Positions 19,568-28,653 of a stretch of 64,000 nt of DNA are shown here, in pieces. Numbering within the stretch: the first letter of the stretch is position 1; each line of letters begins with the position of its first letter. The notes beneath the pieces are model-generated. The model searched no databases. It saw only the letters and a program-made list of their open reading frames with translations, and was not told where the DNA came from. The position numbers and the translations under genes are program-made. The stretch is from Sipunculus nudus (taxonomy: Eukaryota; Annelida; Sipuncula; Golfingiida; Sipunculidae), in contig CM049309.1 in NCBI GenBank assembly GCA_026874595.1, forward strand, positions 52,984,079-53,048,078. Direction: 5' to 3'.

Positions 19568-20662
19568 GCACCTGATGAGATGTGTGACGCGGCAAGCATC
19601 AGAACGATGATGCACCACGCGGCACATCCACAATACGCTGACGTAGCGATCCGGTTCAGGTCATTCAGACTGTGGCAGGCGTCGTCAATTCAACCTGTCG
19701 CCAGACTCTGTCAAGCGGGCTTCTTTTACATAGGCCAGGACGACCGTGTACGCTGTTTTATGTGCGGAGGTGGACTTTGTAATTGGGATGCAGACGATAA
19801 TCCTTGGACCGAACACGCACGTTGGTTCCCCCGCTGTGAGTTCCTGAATGCATGCAGACACATACCGGAGGTCCAGAATGCCATCAACGGTATGATAGAC
19901 CAGTCTGAACAGGCGGGTGAGAACCGTTCACGAACTGATATTTCTGACGTTGTTGCTTCTTTTATGACTACACCAATGGTTAAAGAGGCACTTGAAATGG
20001 GCTTTACAAGGGATAGCATTAAGGGTGCTATGCGACTAAAGGGACGGGCATGTGTTGACATCAATGAACTGATGGATGCTGTAAAAAAGTTTGAAGTGAC
20101 TCAAAGCCGTTTTGAAAAAACAGTCACATATGCAAACATTGCACATACAGAGATTGATTCGGAGGATGAAAACGAACCGGAAAATGCTTCTACCTCTGTT
20201 GCAGCCTCAGCGTGCAAGAACGGCGAGTGTGGAACAAGCCAGGGTGAGGAGGCAACAGGAACGAGCACCCAGAAAACAGAGAAATGTTCTGATAGCTCTA
20301 AGAAACGTAAGAAAAAGAAGACACAGAAGAAGAAGCAAAATAAGAAAAGCGAACAGGTCCCACAGCCGACACCTGGTAGCGCCGGGGAAACAGCAGATGA
20401 CAAAGAAAGCGAAAAGGCCCCACAGCCGACAGGTAGTAGCGCCGGGGAAACGGCTGATGACAAAGAACGCCGTGATACACTTTCCGCAGAAATACAGGCA
20501 CTCCGCGACAAGACGAAGTGCAAAGTCTGTCTGACGAGCGAGGTTAACATCGTCTTCTTACCATGCAGCCATTTGGTCTGTTGCCTTGACTGTTCCCTGC
20601 AGCTGCAAAAATGTCCCATTTGTCGTGAACTCATTAAAGCCACAGTGAAAACATTTATGTGA
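19568..20662 (+). CDS. Spliced IAP gene, exon 2 (BIR2, UBA-like region, RING)
   Basis: Exon 2 encodes the remaining 364 residues. A canonical BIR domain comes first (CFMC, DDNPW, His, Cys). It is followed by a helical stretch with a Met-Gly-Phe loop typical of UBA ubiquitin-binding domains (around 19990-20090). Next is a Lys-rich tract and two copies of a 20-residue Pro/Gly/Asp repeat (20348-20467). A C-terminal C3HC4 RING starts at the CKVC segment near 20520. This gives the gene E3 ligase and ubiquitin-binding parts. The domain order BIR-BIR-UBA-RING and the presence of an intron suggest capture from, or close relation to, a cellular IAP gene. Confidence 0.92.
   Translation, partial: APDEMCDAASIRTMMHHAAHPQYADVAIRFRSFRLWQASSIQPVARLCQAGFFYIGQDDRVRCFMCGGGLCNWDADDNPWTEHARWFPRCEFLNACRHIPEVQNAINGMIDQSEQAGENRSRTDISDVVASFMTTPMVKEALEMGFTRDSIKGAMRLKGRACVDINELMDAVKKFEVTQSRFEKTVTYANIAHTEIDSEDENEPENASTSVAASACKNGECGTSQGEEATGTSTQKTEKCSDSSKKRKKKKTQKKKQNKKSEQVPQPTPGSAGETADDKESEKAPQPTGSSAGETADDKERRDTLSAEIQALRDKTKCKVCLTSEVNIVFLPCSHLVCCLDCSLQLQKCPICRELIKATVKTFM
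20348..20467 (+). repeat. Two tandem 60-bp coding repeats in the IAP linker
   Basis: Two 60-bp units (starting at 20348 and 20408) differ at a few bases and encode a 20-residue Ser/Glu/Pro/Gly/Asp-rich unit. The length is a multiple of three, so the repeat number can change without breaking the gene. Confidence 0.85.
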
Positions 20663-20979
20663 ATGACACACAAGGGTCATATGATGGTAAATAACGATTC
20701 GTGCGTATACTACACCGACACGCAGTGTGAAAAGAGGTACAATATTTGACTCTCCCCCTAAGTGTTGTTACTGCTACCGCTTCATTTCTGATACATACAT
20801 ATTTGCCATATACAGTTAGTGGTGTGTATGTATCATGTATAGCCCCCGTTACACCACGTAGATCGCTTAGCATAAAGGCACGTGGTCTGCCGTGTTGCAC
20901 AACACATATTCCCCACGTCTTCCATATATAGCCGCGCTCCAGGGACTGCACTGCAGTCTGTACTCGACCATCCGTTAAC
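20663..20979. other. Intergenic region with promoter of the third IAP gene
   Basis: The 317-bp gap contains a TATATA box at 20925-20930, 50 bp before the next ATG. I see nothing else beyond AT-rich sequence; short frames on both strands are not supported. Confidence 0.5.
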
Positions 20980-21567
20980 ATGTCTGACATATCTCTCTCC
21001 GTGCCCGCCATGAGAAAGGTAACAACGTTAACTGAGGTTGTAGGACAGGAGGTATTACCCACCGTCTATTTAACTCAGCCTTCTATGCAACAGTACATAG
21101 ATCGCCTGGCGTCGTTTTTACCGAACTGGCCTGTACGCGACATACAAAAGCCTGCCAGGCTGGCAGAAGCTGGCTTGTATTACACGGGCAGCGCAGACAA
21201 GGTTAAGTGTTTCCAATGCGGTGTCCTTCTTGACCAGTGGTTGCCAGAACACGACCCGTGGGTAGAGCATGCCAAACGGACACATGGATGCTCTTTCCTG
21301 GATGCACGCCTAAGCGTAACCTCGCATGAAACCGTCTTAGCGTCACCCAAAGCTACCGATCAACAAACAACACGTCAAACCCCAATACAAGACGAAGGAC
21401 AAAACGAGGACAGGTGTTTGTGCAAGGTGTGTTTTGCAGAGGAAGTGAGTGTCGTCTTCTTGCCTTGTAATCACCTGCTGGTGTGCAACACATGCTCTGC
21501 TCAGCTTCAGGTTTGCCCCCAATGCAATGTGCGCGCATCAAACAAGATACGTATATATTTATGTTGA
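20980..21567 (+). CDS. IAP protein with one BIR and a RING finger, 195 aa
   Basis: This is a compact IAP. A leader of about 35 residues precedes one BIR domain (about 40-110) with the CFQC zinc pair, the HDPW segment, a His and a closing Cys. A 35-residue linker follows, then a C-terminal RING (about 146-185) of the pattern CKVCF, PCNHLLVC, CPQC. The start is an ATG 50 bp after a TATATA box. It is the third BIR gene in tandem on the same strand. The cluster most likely acts to restrain host cell death through ubiquitination, as expected for invertebrate large DNA viruses. A poly(A) signal follows at 21697. Confidence 0.95.
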   Translation: MSDISLSVPAMRKVTTLTEVVGQEVLPTVYLTQPSMQQYIDRLASFLPNWPVRDIQKPARLAEAGLYYTGSADKVKCFQCGVLLDQWLPEHDPWVEHAKRTHGCSFLDARLSVTSHETVLASPKATDQQTTRQTPIQDEGQNEDRCLCKVCFAEEVSVVFLPCNHLLVCNTCSAQLQVCPQCNVRASNKIRIYLC

Positions 21568-21696
21568 GTATCGACTAACACGTTGTTGTACTGGCGCGCG
21601 GACTTTATTTCCCACGGACTATGTGTATAATCAGTCGTATATACTAAATCAGTTCGTATAACGGCCCCTGTGGACATTGTGTATTACTGTATATGA

Positions 21697-21702
21697 AATA
21701 AA
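21697..21702 (+). terminator. AATAAA polyadenylation signal after the IAP cluster
   Basis: AATAAA lies 130 bp after the stop of the third IAP gene, within the gap before the 1088-aa gene. Confidence 0.6.
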
Positions 21703-21819
21703 AACAGGTTTATGTACAGCTCCGGTTAGTCCGGGCGCGTATTTACTGCATGTTTGTTACATATCGTATAAACCGTCGTATCCATAACCGTCTTTATTGT
21801 GTTTTTGTTGATATTTGTG

Positions 21820-24800
21820 ATGTACGTTAAGTGTTCGTATGAGTGTATCTGTCCAAATGCTCCTGGATATTTGAACGCAGTAAATGTAACGATGGATTGT
21901 CAGCATTTTGTCTTTTGCCGTAGGGTGTCATGCAAGAACGAAGGTCTGGTGCCCTATGCACCTTCCGAATCATTGAAGCGTAAGCTCCAAGTGCGTGGCA
22001 CGAATTTTAAAAAACGCGGCCGTAAACCATGGGATCTTTGGGTTGAAAGGACGTCTGTTGACACTAGCCCTTGTGAAAATGGGTTCATCCTCGGGTTTGA
22101 TCCTACGACATGGACTCCAGTGGCGATCATACACCTGTACACGGGTTTCTTGATGTATCGGGCAGATACCCAAAGTTTGTTTTGGAGGGGCTACATTTCC
22201 AATGACACAAAGGTGAACGGGTCGGTGTCACTAGGTGCGCACTTGAGCCAACTGATCAAGTTACCAGACCCTTACTTGTTTCACACTGTGCATGCCGACT
22301 GGAAGGGCCTGACAGGGGCATTTCAAGGAAGACATATGCAACCGGGTTTCATGGATATGGGAGTTCGCCGATTCAACCAAGACGCGAATGCCATAGAGTC
22401 AGGGCTGGCCCCGTGCGACGCAGACAGTGCATGGGGGAACTGCCGTTCATCTTTCATAGAGTCCCTACCGGTTGAATTCCAGGGTGATGGGGATATCTCA
22501 ACAGCCCTCGATCTTCACAAAGCAGGTGACCAATGGCGGGAAAATGAAGAACACTTAGTGCGGGATGCGGGGGCAGCTGTCCTGACGTACGAGACGGTTC
22601 ATCTTTCAGGCAAACGCTACAGGCTGCTACTAGCTGACCTACTGCCACAAAACGGGAAAAACCATAAATCGTGCAACGCGTCTGACAAACGCTGGCAAAA
22701 TACTGCCGACCCGTCGGACGAAAGTCTACACACGTGTGACTGTTACAGCTACCGTCTGAAGGATCACCCAGTTCTGTGGAAGGCCTTAACACCCACGTCT
22801 TACGCCCTCTGCGAACTGGATAATTTCGAACTGGCTCCGGCATGGGTATGCGTCTGGACAGCAGACAAACATCGGGAGGACAAAAGCGCCGTTGACACAT
22901 CACGCAACTTGGACAACCTCTTGGGACGGGAGCGATTTGCGACCGTGCGGGCTAAATGCCACCAGTGGATGAACAAACTTCTGTGCTTGATCGCTGACGC
23001 CGCCAAAACAGGCGTACCATCCGAGGACACGCAACTACGGCATTTAGAAAAAAGACAGAAACGGAATTTAAGTATATGTTCACAACCGAGCCTGCACGGC
23101 ACAGAGAAATGGGTCGCGTCGACCTGTAGACAGAAGAAACAAACAGAGTTACCACACCTTTCATGGTTGGACACAGCCTGGGCTGACAAAGCCGAAAAAC
23201 TAGGTTTGACCACCTCGGAGCTTGCTGCTTACAACTGTGAGCGGGTCGCCAGGTTGGTTGCAGTCCCTCGGGCACAGCTCCCGAAACTTGCAGCAGACAA
23301 CAAAAGCCACACTACAACGAAAGCATATGGGGTGGACCATCCGTCATTCGTTCAGAGTAAACCCGGCGTTACGTTCGAGGAATACGACAGCGACGTGGAC
23401 GAAGACACATCACAACATGCTGTCACAGCAAAGGAGACTTTTTCCGGTGAGGCAACGTCGACAAGTACGTCTGCAAGTGACGACACAGTTTTGCCTGTAG
23501 AAAGGCCAAAAGAGGCTACCAGTGTGACCCCTGTGTGGTTGTGCGATATAATGGGGAAGGTCATGGCAGCGTACGTGTACATGTGTGTGAACTATGTGTC
23601 GAGATGCAGAGGGACGGGTGTCGCACGTTTGAAGTCTCACGTGAGGCAATCGATGCGTTTGCGGGAGCGGAGAAAGGATGAACCGCCTGATGCAGACGTT
23701 GTCCTGTTTAACCTGCTGTCCCCCGAGCTGCCACAACACCACGTATACATACGGCTTATGGGCGACATGTGCAAGGAGGACAAGATTGCCCTGAAGGTGT
23801 TGTTGACGGCTGCTGCTGACGTGGTGGGGTTCAGCGCTGCAGACTGTTTCGAGAATGGGTCGCTGACCACCGATGATACCCCATACAGCAGACAGAGGAT
23901 TCAGGAGGGCGATGTTTACGTAGGCGCGGTATGGCCACTGTCTGAACGAACCTGCGTCAGAGAAGAACCAGAACAAGCGTTCCGTTTGTTGCTGGAAAAA
24001 TGCAGGGAGAAGTGGGACGATTCAGTGTCCCGACGGGATTCCCTGTGGTCATATATGCCGAAAACGGATAACATGCTGTGGGATAAAGGATGCGAGCACG
24101 CCCGGATCCAGACATCGGCACAAGTGCGACGCATGGCCGGGTGGCTGGGTCTGCACCTTTCAGGAAAGACGGCGATCTACCTGTTAGCGACATGCATACC
24201 CGACTGTATGGGTAATGCATGCGATCAAACAAAAGCAGGAGGGGCTTCCCCGTTGGTCAATATGATAATGGAGGACATCGTCCTGAGCCATGCGATGAAA
24301 CCAAAGACGGCAAAGGAACAGGACCTCTTGGTGTCGGGCGACTGGTGGGACTGTGGGAAAACAGACCTCTGGACACAACGGCTGTCGCTTTTGAACATAG
24401 AGGATAAATGGAAGGCAAAGATCGCACGGCATTTGAAACCGTTGGGAATATGGGTGCTGCATTTTGTGGAAAGGTTCATGCACGCCCACGTTACGAGTGG
24501 TTCAAGTTCAAATAACGTGGTGCACGCCCGTTTCCGGGCGGGCAGCTACTTGGCCACTACCCTGTTGTTGAAAGCCATCGGGCGGCTGTGCGGAATGTGC
24601 CGCATATTTTTGCGTCGGCTACCTGTCCCTCCGACGGACGCTAAGGAGGCGCCAACGCTTAGACAAAAACGGGTCAATTTTTTGCGTCGAAGGGCACAAA
24701 ACATAAACAACATCTGCGTGCACATCGCAGAAAGGTTGCTTGACACAGGATCCGAATCAGATGAGCTGCGGGCACACATGCGCTGCATGATCACAAGAAA

Positions 24801-25086
24801 AGCACCATTATTCCTGTGGGATCCCTCCCGTCCAAACCTATCTGGATACCTGAAGCGTTGCATAAAGGATTCCTGCCCTGCAGTATCGACTGGACAGACC
24901 GAAAGATGGCTGAGGAGCATCACCCAATATAAGGCGGTGGCCAGTGGTAACAGCCAGTCCGCCTTGTGGGATATACACACGTGCATCCACGGCACGCCGT
25001 TTACTGCACAAGACAGCGTGACAGATGTTCACAGCTCTCCTGTTTGGAATGACTTTTGCGTTTGGATGAAAACGCACGTGTTTTAA
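21820..25086 (+). CDS. Hypothetical protein, up to 1088 aa
   Basis: I do not recognise this protein. The frame is open from a GTG at 21799, the first ATG is at 21820 and the next at 21892. A TATTTGTG element ends right at the first ATG (21812-21819); if it is the core promoter, the 21892 ATG (1064 residues) is the better start. The sequence is Cys- and Trp-rich, with no convincing signal peptide or membrane anchor. An acidic, Ser/Thr-rich linker falls around residues 510-570, and basic Arg/Lys tracts occur around 610-635 and 940-965. The C-terminus ends 9 bp before the next gene. It could be a large tegument or replication protein. Confidence 0.78.
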   Translation: MYVKCSYECICPNAPGYLNAVNVTMDCQHFVFCRRVSCKNEGLVPYAPSESLKRKLQVRGTNFKKRGRKPWDLWVERTSVDTSPCENGFILGFDPTTWTPVAIIHLYTGFLMYRADTQSLFWRGYISNDTKVNGSVSLGAHLSQLIKLPDPYLFHTVHADWKGLTGAFQGRHMQPGFMDMGVRRFNQDANAIESGLAPCDADSAWGNCRSSFIESLPVEFQGDGDISTALDLHKAGDQWRENEEHLVRDAGAAVLTYETVHLSGKRYRLLLADLLPQNGKNHKSCNASDKRWQNTADPSDESLHTCDCYSYRLKDHPVLWKALTPTSYALCELDNFELAPAWVCVWTADKHREDKSAVDTSRNLDNLLGRERFATVRAKCHQWMNKLLCLIADAAKTGVPSEDTQLRHLEKRQKRNLSICSQPSLHGTEKWVASTCRQKKQTELPHLSWLDTAWADKAEKLGLTTSELAAYNCERVARLVAVPRAQLPKLAADNKSHTTTKAYGVDHPSFVQSKPGVTFEEYDSDVDEDTSQHAVTAKETFSGEATSTSTSASDDTVLPVERPKEATSVTPVWLCDIMGKVMAAYVYMCVNYVSRCRGTGVARLKSHVRQSMRLRERRKDEPPDADVVLFNLLSPELPQHHVYIRLMGDMCKEDKIALKVLLTAAADVVGFSAADCFENGSLTTDDTPYSRQRIQEGDVYVGAVWPLSERTCVREEPEQAFRLLLEKCREKWDDSVSRRDSLWSYMPKTDNMLWDKGCEHARIQTSAQVRRMAGWLGLHLSGKTAIYLLATCIPDCMGNACDQTKAGGASPLVNMIMEDIVLSHAMKPKTAKEQDLLVSGDWWDCGKTDLWTQRLSLLNIEDKWKAKIARHLKPLGIWVLHFVERFMHAHVTSGSSSNNVVHARFRAGSYLATTLLLKAIGRLCGMCRIFLRRLPVPPTDAKEAPTLRQKRVNFLRRRAQNINNICVHIAERLLDTGSESDELRAHMRCMITRKAPLFLWDPSRPNLSGYLKRCIKDSCPAVSTGQTERWLRSITQYKAVASGNSQSALWDIHTCIHGTPFTAQDSVTDVHSSPVWNDFCVWMKTHVF

Positions 25087-25095
25087 AAATCACGA

Positions 25096-27393
25096 ATGTC
25101 GTCTGTATCGTATCACGCGCCATCAGCGACGCGCCCTCGAGATGGGGGCGATTCGACCACCACCACCGAATCCGTCATTCACGCTCACACCCAATTTCTA
25201 CGGGGGTTATGCCGGGCGATGTTCCTCACGCACGACCAAACAGCGGACAAGGCCGGTCTGGACGGATTTCTCACACAAAGCGTAAAACATGCGATCCGAG
25301 ATTCAGGTCTCGCTGCCTTCAAAATTACGCAGTGTGATCTGTCAACAGAAGAGGTTTTTCTGTTAAGATGCGTAGCTCAACCACTGCTGTTCGACCCCGA
25401 AGGTGTTGACCGGTTATCGGACTTGTGTTCCTTCTTTGAGACGGGAGGCCCGAATGCAACTGCATGGTTGTATACTTACAATCTGGGACTGCGGTTTTAC
25501 AAGTGGTTCTGTCACAATTGGTCCAATGATACTGATCGACAGAGAGAATCGGGTTTTGCGCAAGACGTTTCTTTGGTTTATGACCTGTGCTGCGCGTGCA
25601 GTCTGAGTGTTATACCCTTTGAAACGGACGTGGACGATGACGCACATGCCGCTTGCCTGTCGCGGGCCAGAGAATACAGGCGTCGTCTGAGACGCGTCTT
25701 CCTACATGAAAGTTTAAGCGATTGCCTGTCAATAGATGTAGAGCTACAGGAGGCCATAATCAACTGTATATACGAATTCGGAAGCGGCGCATCCGCCCCA
25801 GCACGCCAATGGTACCTGTCGCTGTCCGAAAACCTGATACAAACCACAAAAGGGGAAGGCTCAGGAGACGCAGCAGACGAGCAGGGCGTGACGGAGCACG
25901 CAGAGATGCCCACACCGTCTTGCCTGGGTGAAGTCATACGCAACAGGATTTCATTTTTCCGTGAGGTTTGTTCTTCTGCCCAGCCCACGTTTGCCCCAGC
26001 GGATGAAAGCAACGGCGACCAGGGTAATTCGGAAACGTGGCAGCGGGCGTGTTCTGAACCTGTTGCTCCGAGTTTGGTACACGTATCCTCGTTGAACGCA
26101 GTTGAACACCTTAGCCGTGTAAACCTTTGCCGCTCCACTTCCGCCAGGGCGGTAGCCGTATCATTACCAAATGGCTGCATTGTGAACGCGGGTCCAGACC
26201 CCAGGACTGATCTGTTCTCAGGTATGGGGCCTATCATGAAACATTGGCTAAACCGTTGCAAGACGGCGTGTAGCGAAAAGCGACCGCATGCGCTGTCCCA
26301 GCAGCGAACGGGTCACATGGATGCAGTTATCCTCCATAAAATTAAGAACATGAGTAAAATGCTGCGACGCACCGTGTTTGTACCACTCGGAAGGGGACCG
26401 GCTGTCATGAGTGTCGGAACAAACAATGTAGAAAACAAATCACAAGAAGCAGACCTTGTAGGTTTCGTGTTACGTTCCTTTATACAGGAAAGGTACCGTT
26501 GGCAGATGTACAGCACGATATCAGATACGTTGGCTGGTGGACTAGAATACATAACATTCTTGAAGGTTGCGTGCTCGCTGTGCCAGGCCAAGTGCGTCCG
26601 GAAGCCATTCATAACAGAGTTCACCCGCAGCGTTTGCGTTGACGTAGATCGTCTGAACAAGGGCGGGAAATGTCAACCCCGCTTCGTGCACACACCGAGC
26701 CTGCGGGTGGGAACTCCTTACGGAGGGTTCTCAGTCACAGCCCTGCCCTTGTCATGGCACAGGGTTTACGAAGCCCCTGCTCCGCCTGCGATGGCAAAAC
26801 GGGTTTCGCGTGAACTGTACGTGCACGCCGAACGCCACATGATGCTCTGTTCCGGTGACAGGCACGGGGTGCCGATGGCATACGTCACATCCGGGCGGTT
26901 CGGTCCAGTGACAGTCACAGGATCTACGAAGGACCCTCCCGCCGTGGTAGGGACGCCGAGATGCACCGGGAAGAAAAAAGGTTGCGTATCGAAAGCATCG
27001 CTGTGCGTCGTGCAGGTATGCAATGGTGAGAGAACGTGCTACGAACTTGTCCACACCATCGGGGAAGGCTTCGAGAACGCAGTTTGCTGTTCCTGCGAAG
27101 CAAAAAACGCACAAGCGCTTCAGAGAGCGACGTGGGTGCGTCATTTCGAAGACACACACTTCCACGGACCCTCATCGAGCTGGAACGAGAACACAAACGA
27201 AACAGAGCTGTCGCTCCATGAAAAGAGAGTGAAGCATGTCGTGGGTCTTTGCCGGATCAAAATCCCGCAAAAACACCTGTGTCAAGGTTGCCTTTGTTGG
27301 TATGCATGTGATTGCGCGATGCACTTGCATGACAGCATTCACGAATACATGCGTGTTTTTGGCCTTCCCGAACTGACAGGCGGAACAGCATGA
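25096..27393 (+). CDS. Cys-rich protein, 765 aa, possibly a UL32-type packaging protein
   Basis: The protein starts at an ATG 9 bp after the previous stop. The N-terminal third is helical. A Glu/Asp/Ser-rich linker lies around residues 250-300. The C-terminal third carries repeated Cys pairs: a CSLCxxxC segment near residue 495, a CCSC segment near 660, and a dense CxxCxC...CxC cluster with His near 735-750. Cys-pair zinc sites in a 500-700 residue soluble protein are the main feature of the herpesvirus UL32/ORF68 packaging accessory protein, so I mention that family. The match is by character only. Start-to-stop spacing suggests cotranscription with its upstream neighbour. Confidence 0.75.
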   Translation: MSSVSYHAPSATRPRDGGDSTTTTESVIHAHTQFLRGLCRAMFLTHDQTADKAGLDGFLTQSVKHAIRDSGLAAFKITQCDLSTEEVFLLRCVAQPLLFDPEGVDRLSDLCSFFETGGPNATAWLYTYNLGLRFYKWFCHNWSNDTDRQRESGFAQDVSLVYDLCCACSLSVIPFETDVDDDAHAACLSRAREYRRRLRRVFLHESLSDCLSIDVELQEAIINCIYEFGSGASAPARQWYLSLSENLIQTTKGEGSGDAADEQGVTEHAEMPTPSCLGEVIRNRISFFREVCSSAQPTFAPADESNGDQGNSETWQRACSEPVAPSLVHVSSLNAVEHLSRVNLCRSTSARAVAVSLPNGCIVNAGPDPRTDLFSGMGPIMKHWLNRCKTACSEKRPHALSQQRTGHMDAVILHKIKNMSKMLRRTVFVPLGRGPAVMSVGTNNVENKSQEADLVGFVLRSFIQERYRWQMYSTISDTLAGGLEYITFLKVACSLCQAKCVRKPFITEFTRSVCVDVDRLNKGGKCQPRFVHTPSLRVGTPYGGFSVTALPLSWHRVYEAPAPPAMAKRVSRELYVHAERHMMLCSGDRHGVPMAYVTSGRFGPVTVTGSTKDPPAVVGTPRCTGKKKGCVSKASLCVVQVCNGERTCYELVHTIGEGFENAVCCSCEAKNAQALQRATWVRHFEDTHFHGPSSSWNENTNETELSLHEKRVKHVVGLCRIKIPQKHLCQGCLCWYACDCAMHLHDSIHEYMRVFGLPELTGGTA

Positions 27394-27411
27394 TCCACAT
27401 CCGACACCTTG

Positions 27412-27419
27412 TATTTGTG
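27412..27419 (+). promoter_or_regulatory. TATTTGTG element upstream of the 358-aa gene
   Basis: TATTTGTG lies 96 bp before the ATG at 27508 and is preceded by GACACCTTG. The same 17-bp arrangement precedes the next gene at 28601-28617, so this looks like a shared core promoter. Confidence 0.55.
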
Positions 27420-27507
27420 ACGGAGATCCGTGGTTGCGTCACACGATGTACAATTCAGTCCTGGCAGCAAAGTGCATTTTGTTCATATCACGAATACATC
27501 CGCACTC

Positions 27508-28584
27508 ATGGACACGGCAGATCATACCACTAAAAATACCCGCAATCGCGAGTCAATGGCCGCTCTTCACCATATAGCTGCCATAGCCACATGCCAGGAA
27601 ACGCAGGACGGGCCCGCACCTCTGCCAGGCGTGACAGTCCGCGAACAGAAAATGGACCAGGAAGCGTTAGAAAACTGGTTGTGCGCAGGAATGTTAGAAT
27701 GTGCGGAAGACGCACGGGTGCAACCGAAAAGGAAAAAGATCGAGAAAAAGGAAATAATTCATGCAACCAAGTCAAAGAGCCAACAATGCCGTTCTGACCG
27801 TACGCTCCACGGAAAAAGCAAGTTACGTTTATCTTCTTCCGTCGCGCAACCTAAACCGAATCAGAACATTCAAACAACTGCCAGCACCCCACAAACGCCC
27901 TCTGAGACGAAGTATGACAAACATCCCAGCACAACTCCAGACACTACGGATGTCACGTCTCTTGATACGCATTCAACGAAACGCCACCGGCCATGTTCTG
28001 TTCACGGATCCTTGGAGCCTGTGCCACCGGGGGACCGCCAGTTCCCTCACCCCCATTCTGTGCTGGTACAATGCAAGCATCCTAAAATGAACCGCTACAT
28101 AGAAAATATGATATCCACACAGGGATATCTAATGGAGGAAATGGATCCGGTGACCGGGGCCGTCCATCGCCTGTGGTATGTCCACTTGGAAGACTTGGTA
28201 AAAAGGGACGGCGCTCCCGTGAGACCGTGCACCGACGTGCGCTTGTATGACCTAGCACCTGTAACGGACACGACGATTGATGATGACGACGAGCCCTTAG
28301 AATACCCCGCTTACTGTGTCTTGTGCAAACCTTCACAAGACAACGGCGCAAAAGCTGTCCGCGTCACAAACAAGCGGGACGACGGACAAGAACGCCCGAT
28401 GAACCTGGCGATGGACATTCAGACGCGCAAGCCTTTGTTTATGGTTGAAGCCAACGAAATGTATGAAAGCAAGGCATCGCACCATGGCGGCGTGCCTACC
28501 GTGTTTGTCGTTTGCTCTGACCCCGAATCCGTCTTCTACAAAAAGATGAAGGAAATGGGATGCACGTGCGGTGACACGGACTAG
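27508..28584 (+). CDS. Hypothetical protein, 358 aa
   Basis: The frame is open from a GTG at 27430, but that lies next to the promoter element, so the ATG at 27508 is preferred. The first half is low-complexity and basic, Thr/Ser/Lys/Pro-rich with a KRKK-type nuclear signal around residue 75. The second half (about 190-358) looks globular, with Cys residues and a CTCGDTD end. This resembles a nuclear regulatory or tegument protein, but I cannot name a family. It lies between the Cys-rich gene and the 238-aa gene on the same strand. Confidence 0.72.
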   Translation: MDTADHTTKNTRNRESMAALHHIAAIATCQETQDGPAPLPGVTVREQKMDQEALENWLCAGMLECAEDARVQPKRKKIEKKEIIHATKSKSQQCRSDRTLHGKSKLRLSSSVAQPKPNQNIQTTASTPQTPSETKYDKHPSTTPDTTDVTSLDTHSTKRHRPCSVHGSLEPVPPGDRQFPHPHSVLVQCKHPKMNRYIENMISTQGYLMEEMDPVTGAVHRLWYVHLEDLVKRDGAPVRPCTDVRLYDLAPVTDTTIDDDDEPLEYPAYCVLCKPSQDNGAKAVRVTNKRDDGQERPMNLAMDIQTRKPLFMVEANEMYESKASHHGGVPTVFVVCSDPESVFYKKMKEMGCTCGDTD

Positions 28585-28608
28585 AAATCGCGCACGGTAG
28601 ACACCTTT

Positions 28609-28616
28609 TATTTGTG
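28609..28616 (+). promoter_or_regulatory. TATTTGTG element upstream of the 238-aa gene
   Basis: TATTTGTG lies 45 bp before the ATG at 28654 and is preceded by GACACCTTT, matching the element at 27404-27419 at 16 of 17 positions. Confidence 0.55.
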
Positions 28617-28653
28617 TTTGTCACAACGTCTGTTGTGCCCCCCGAACAAAAGT

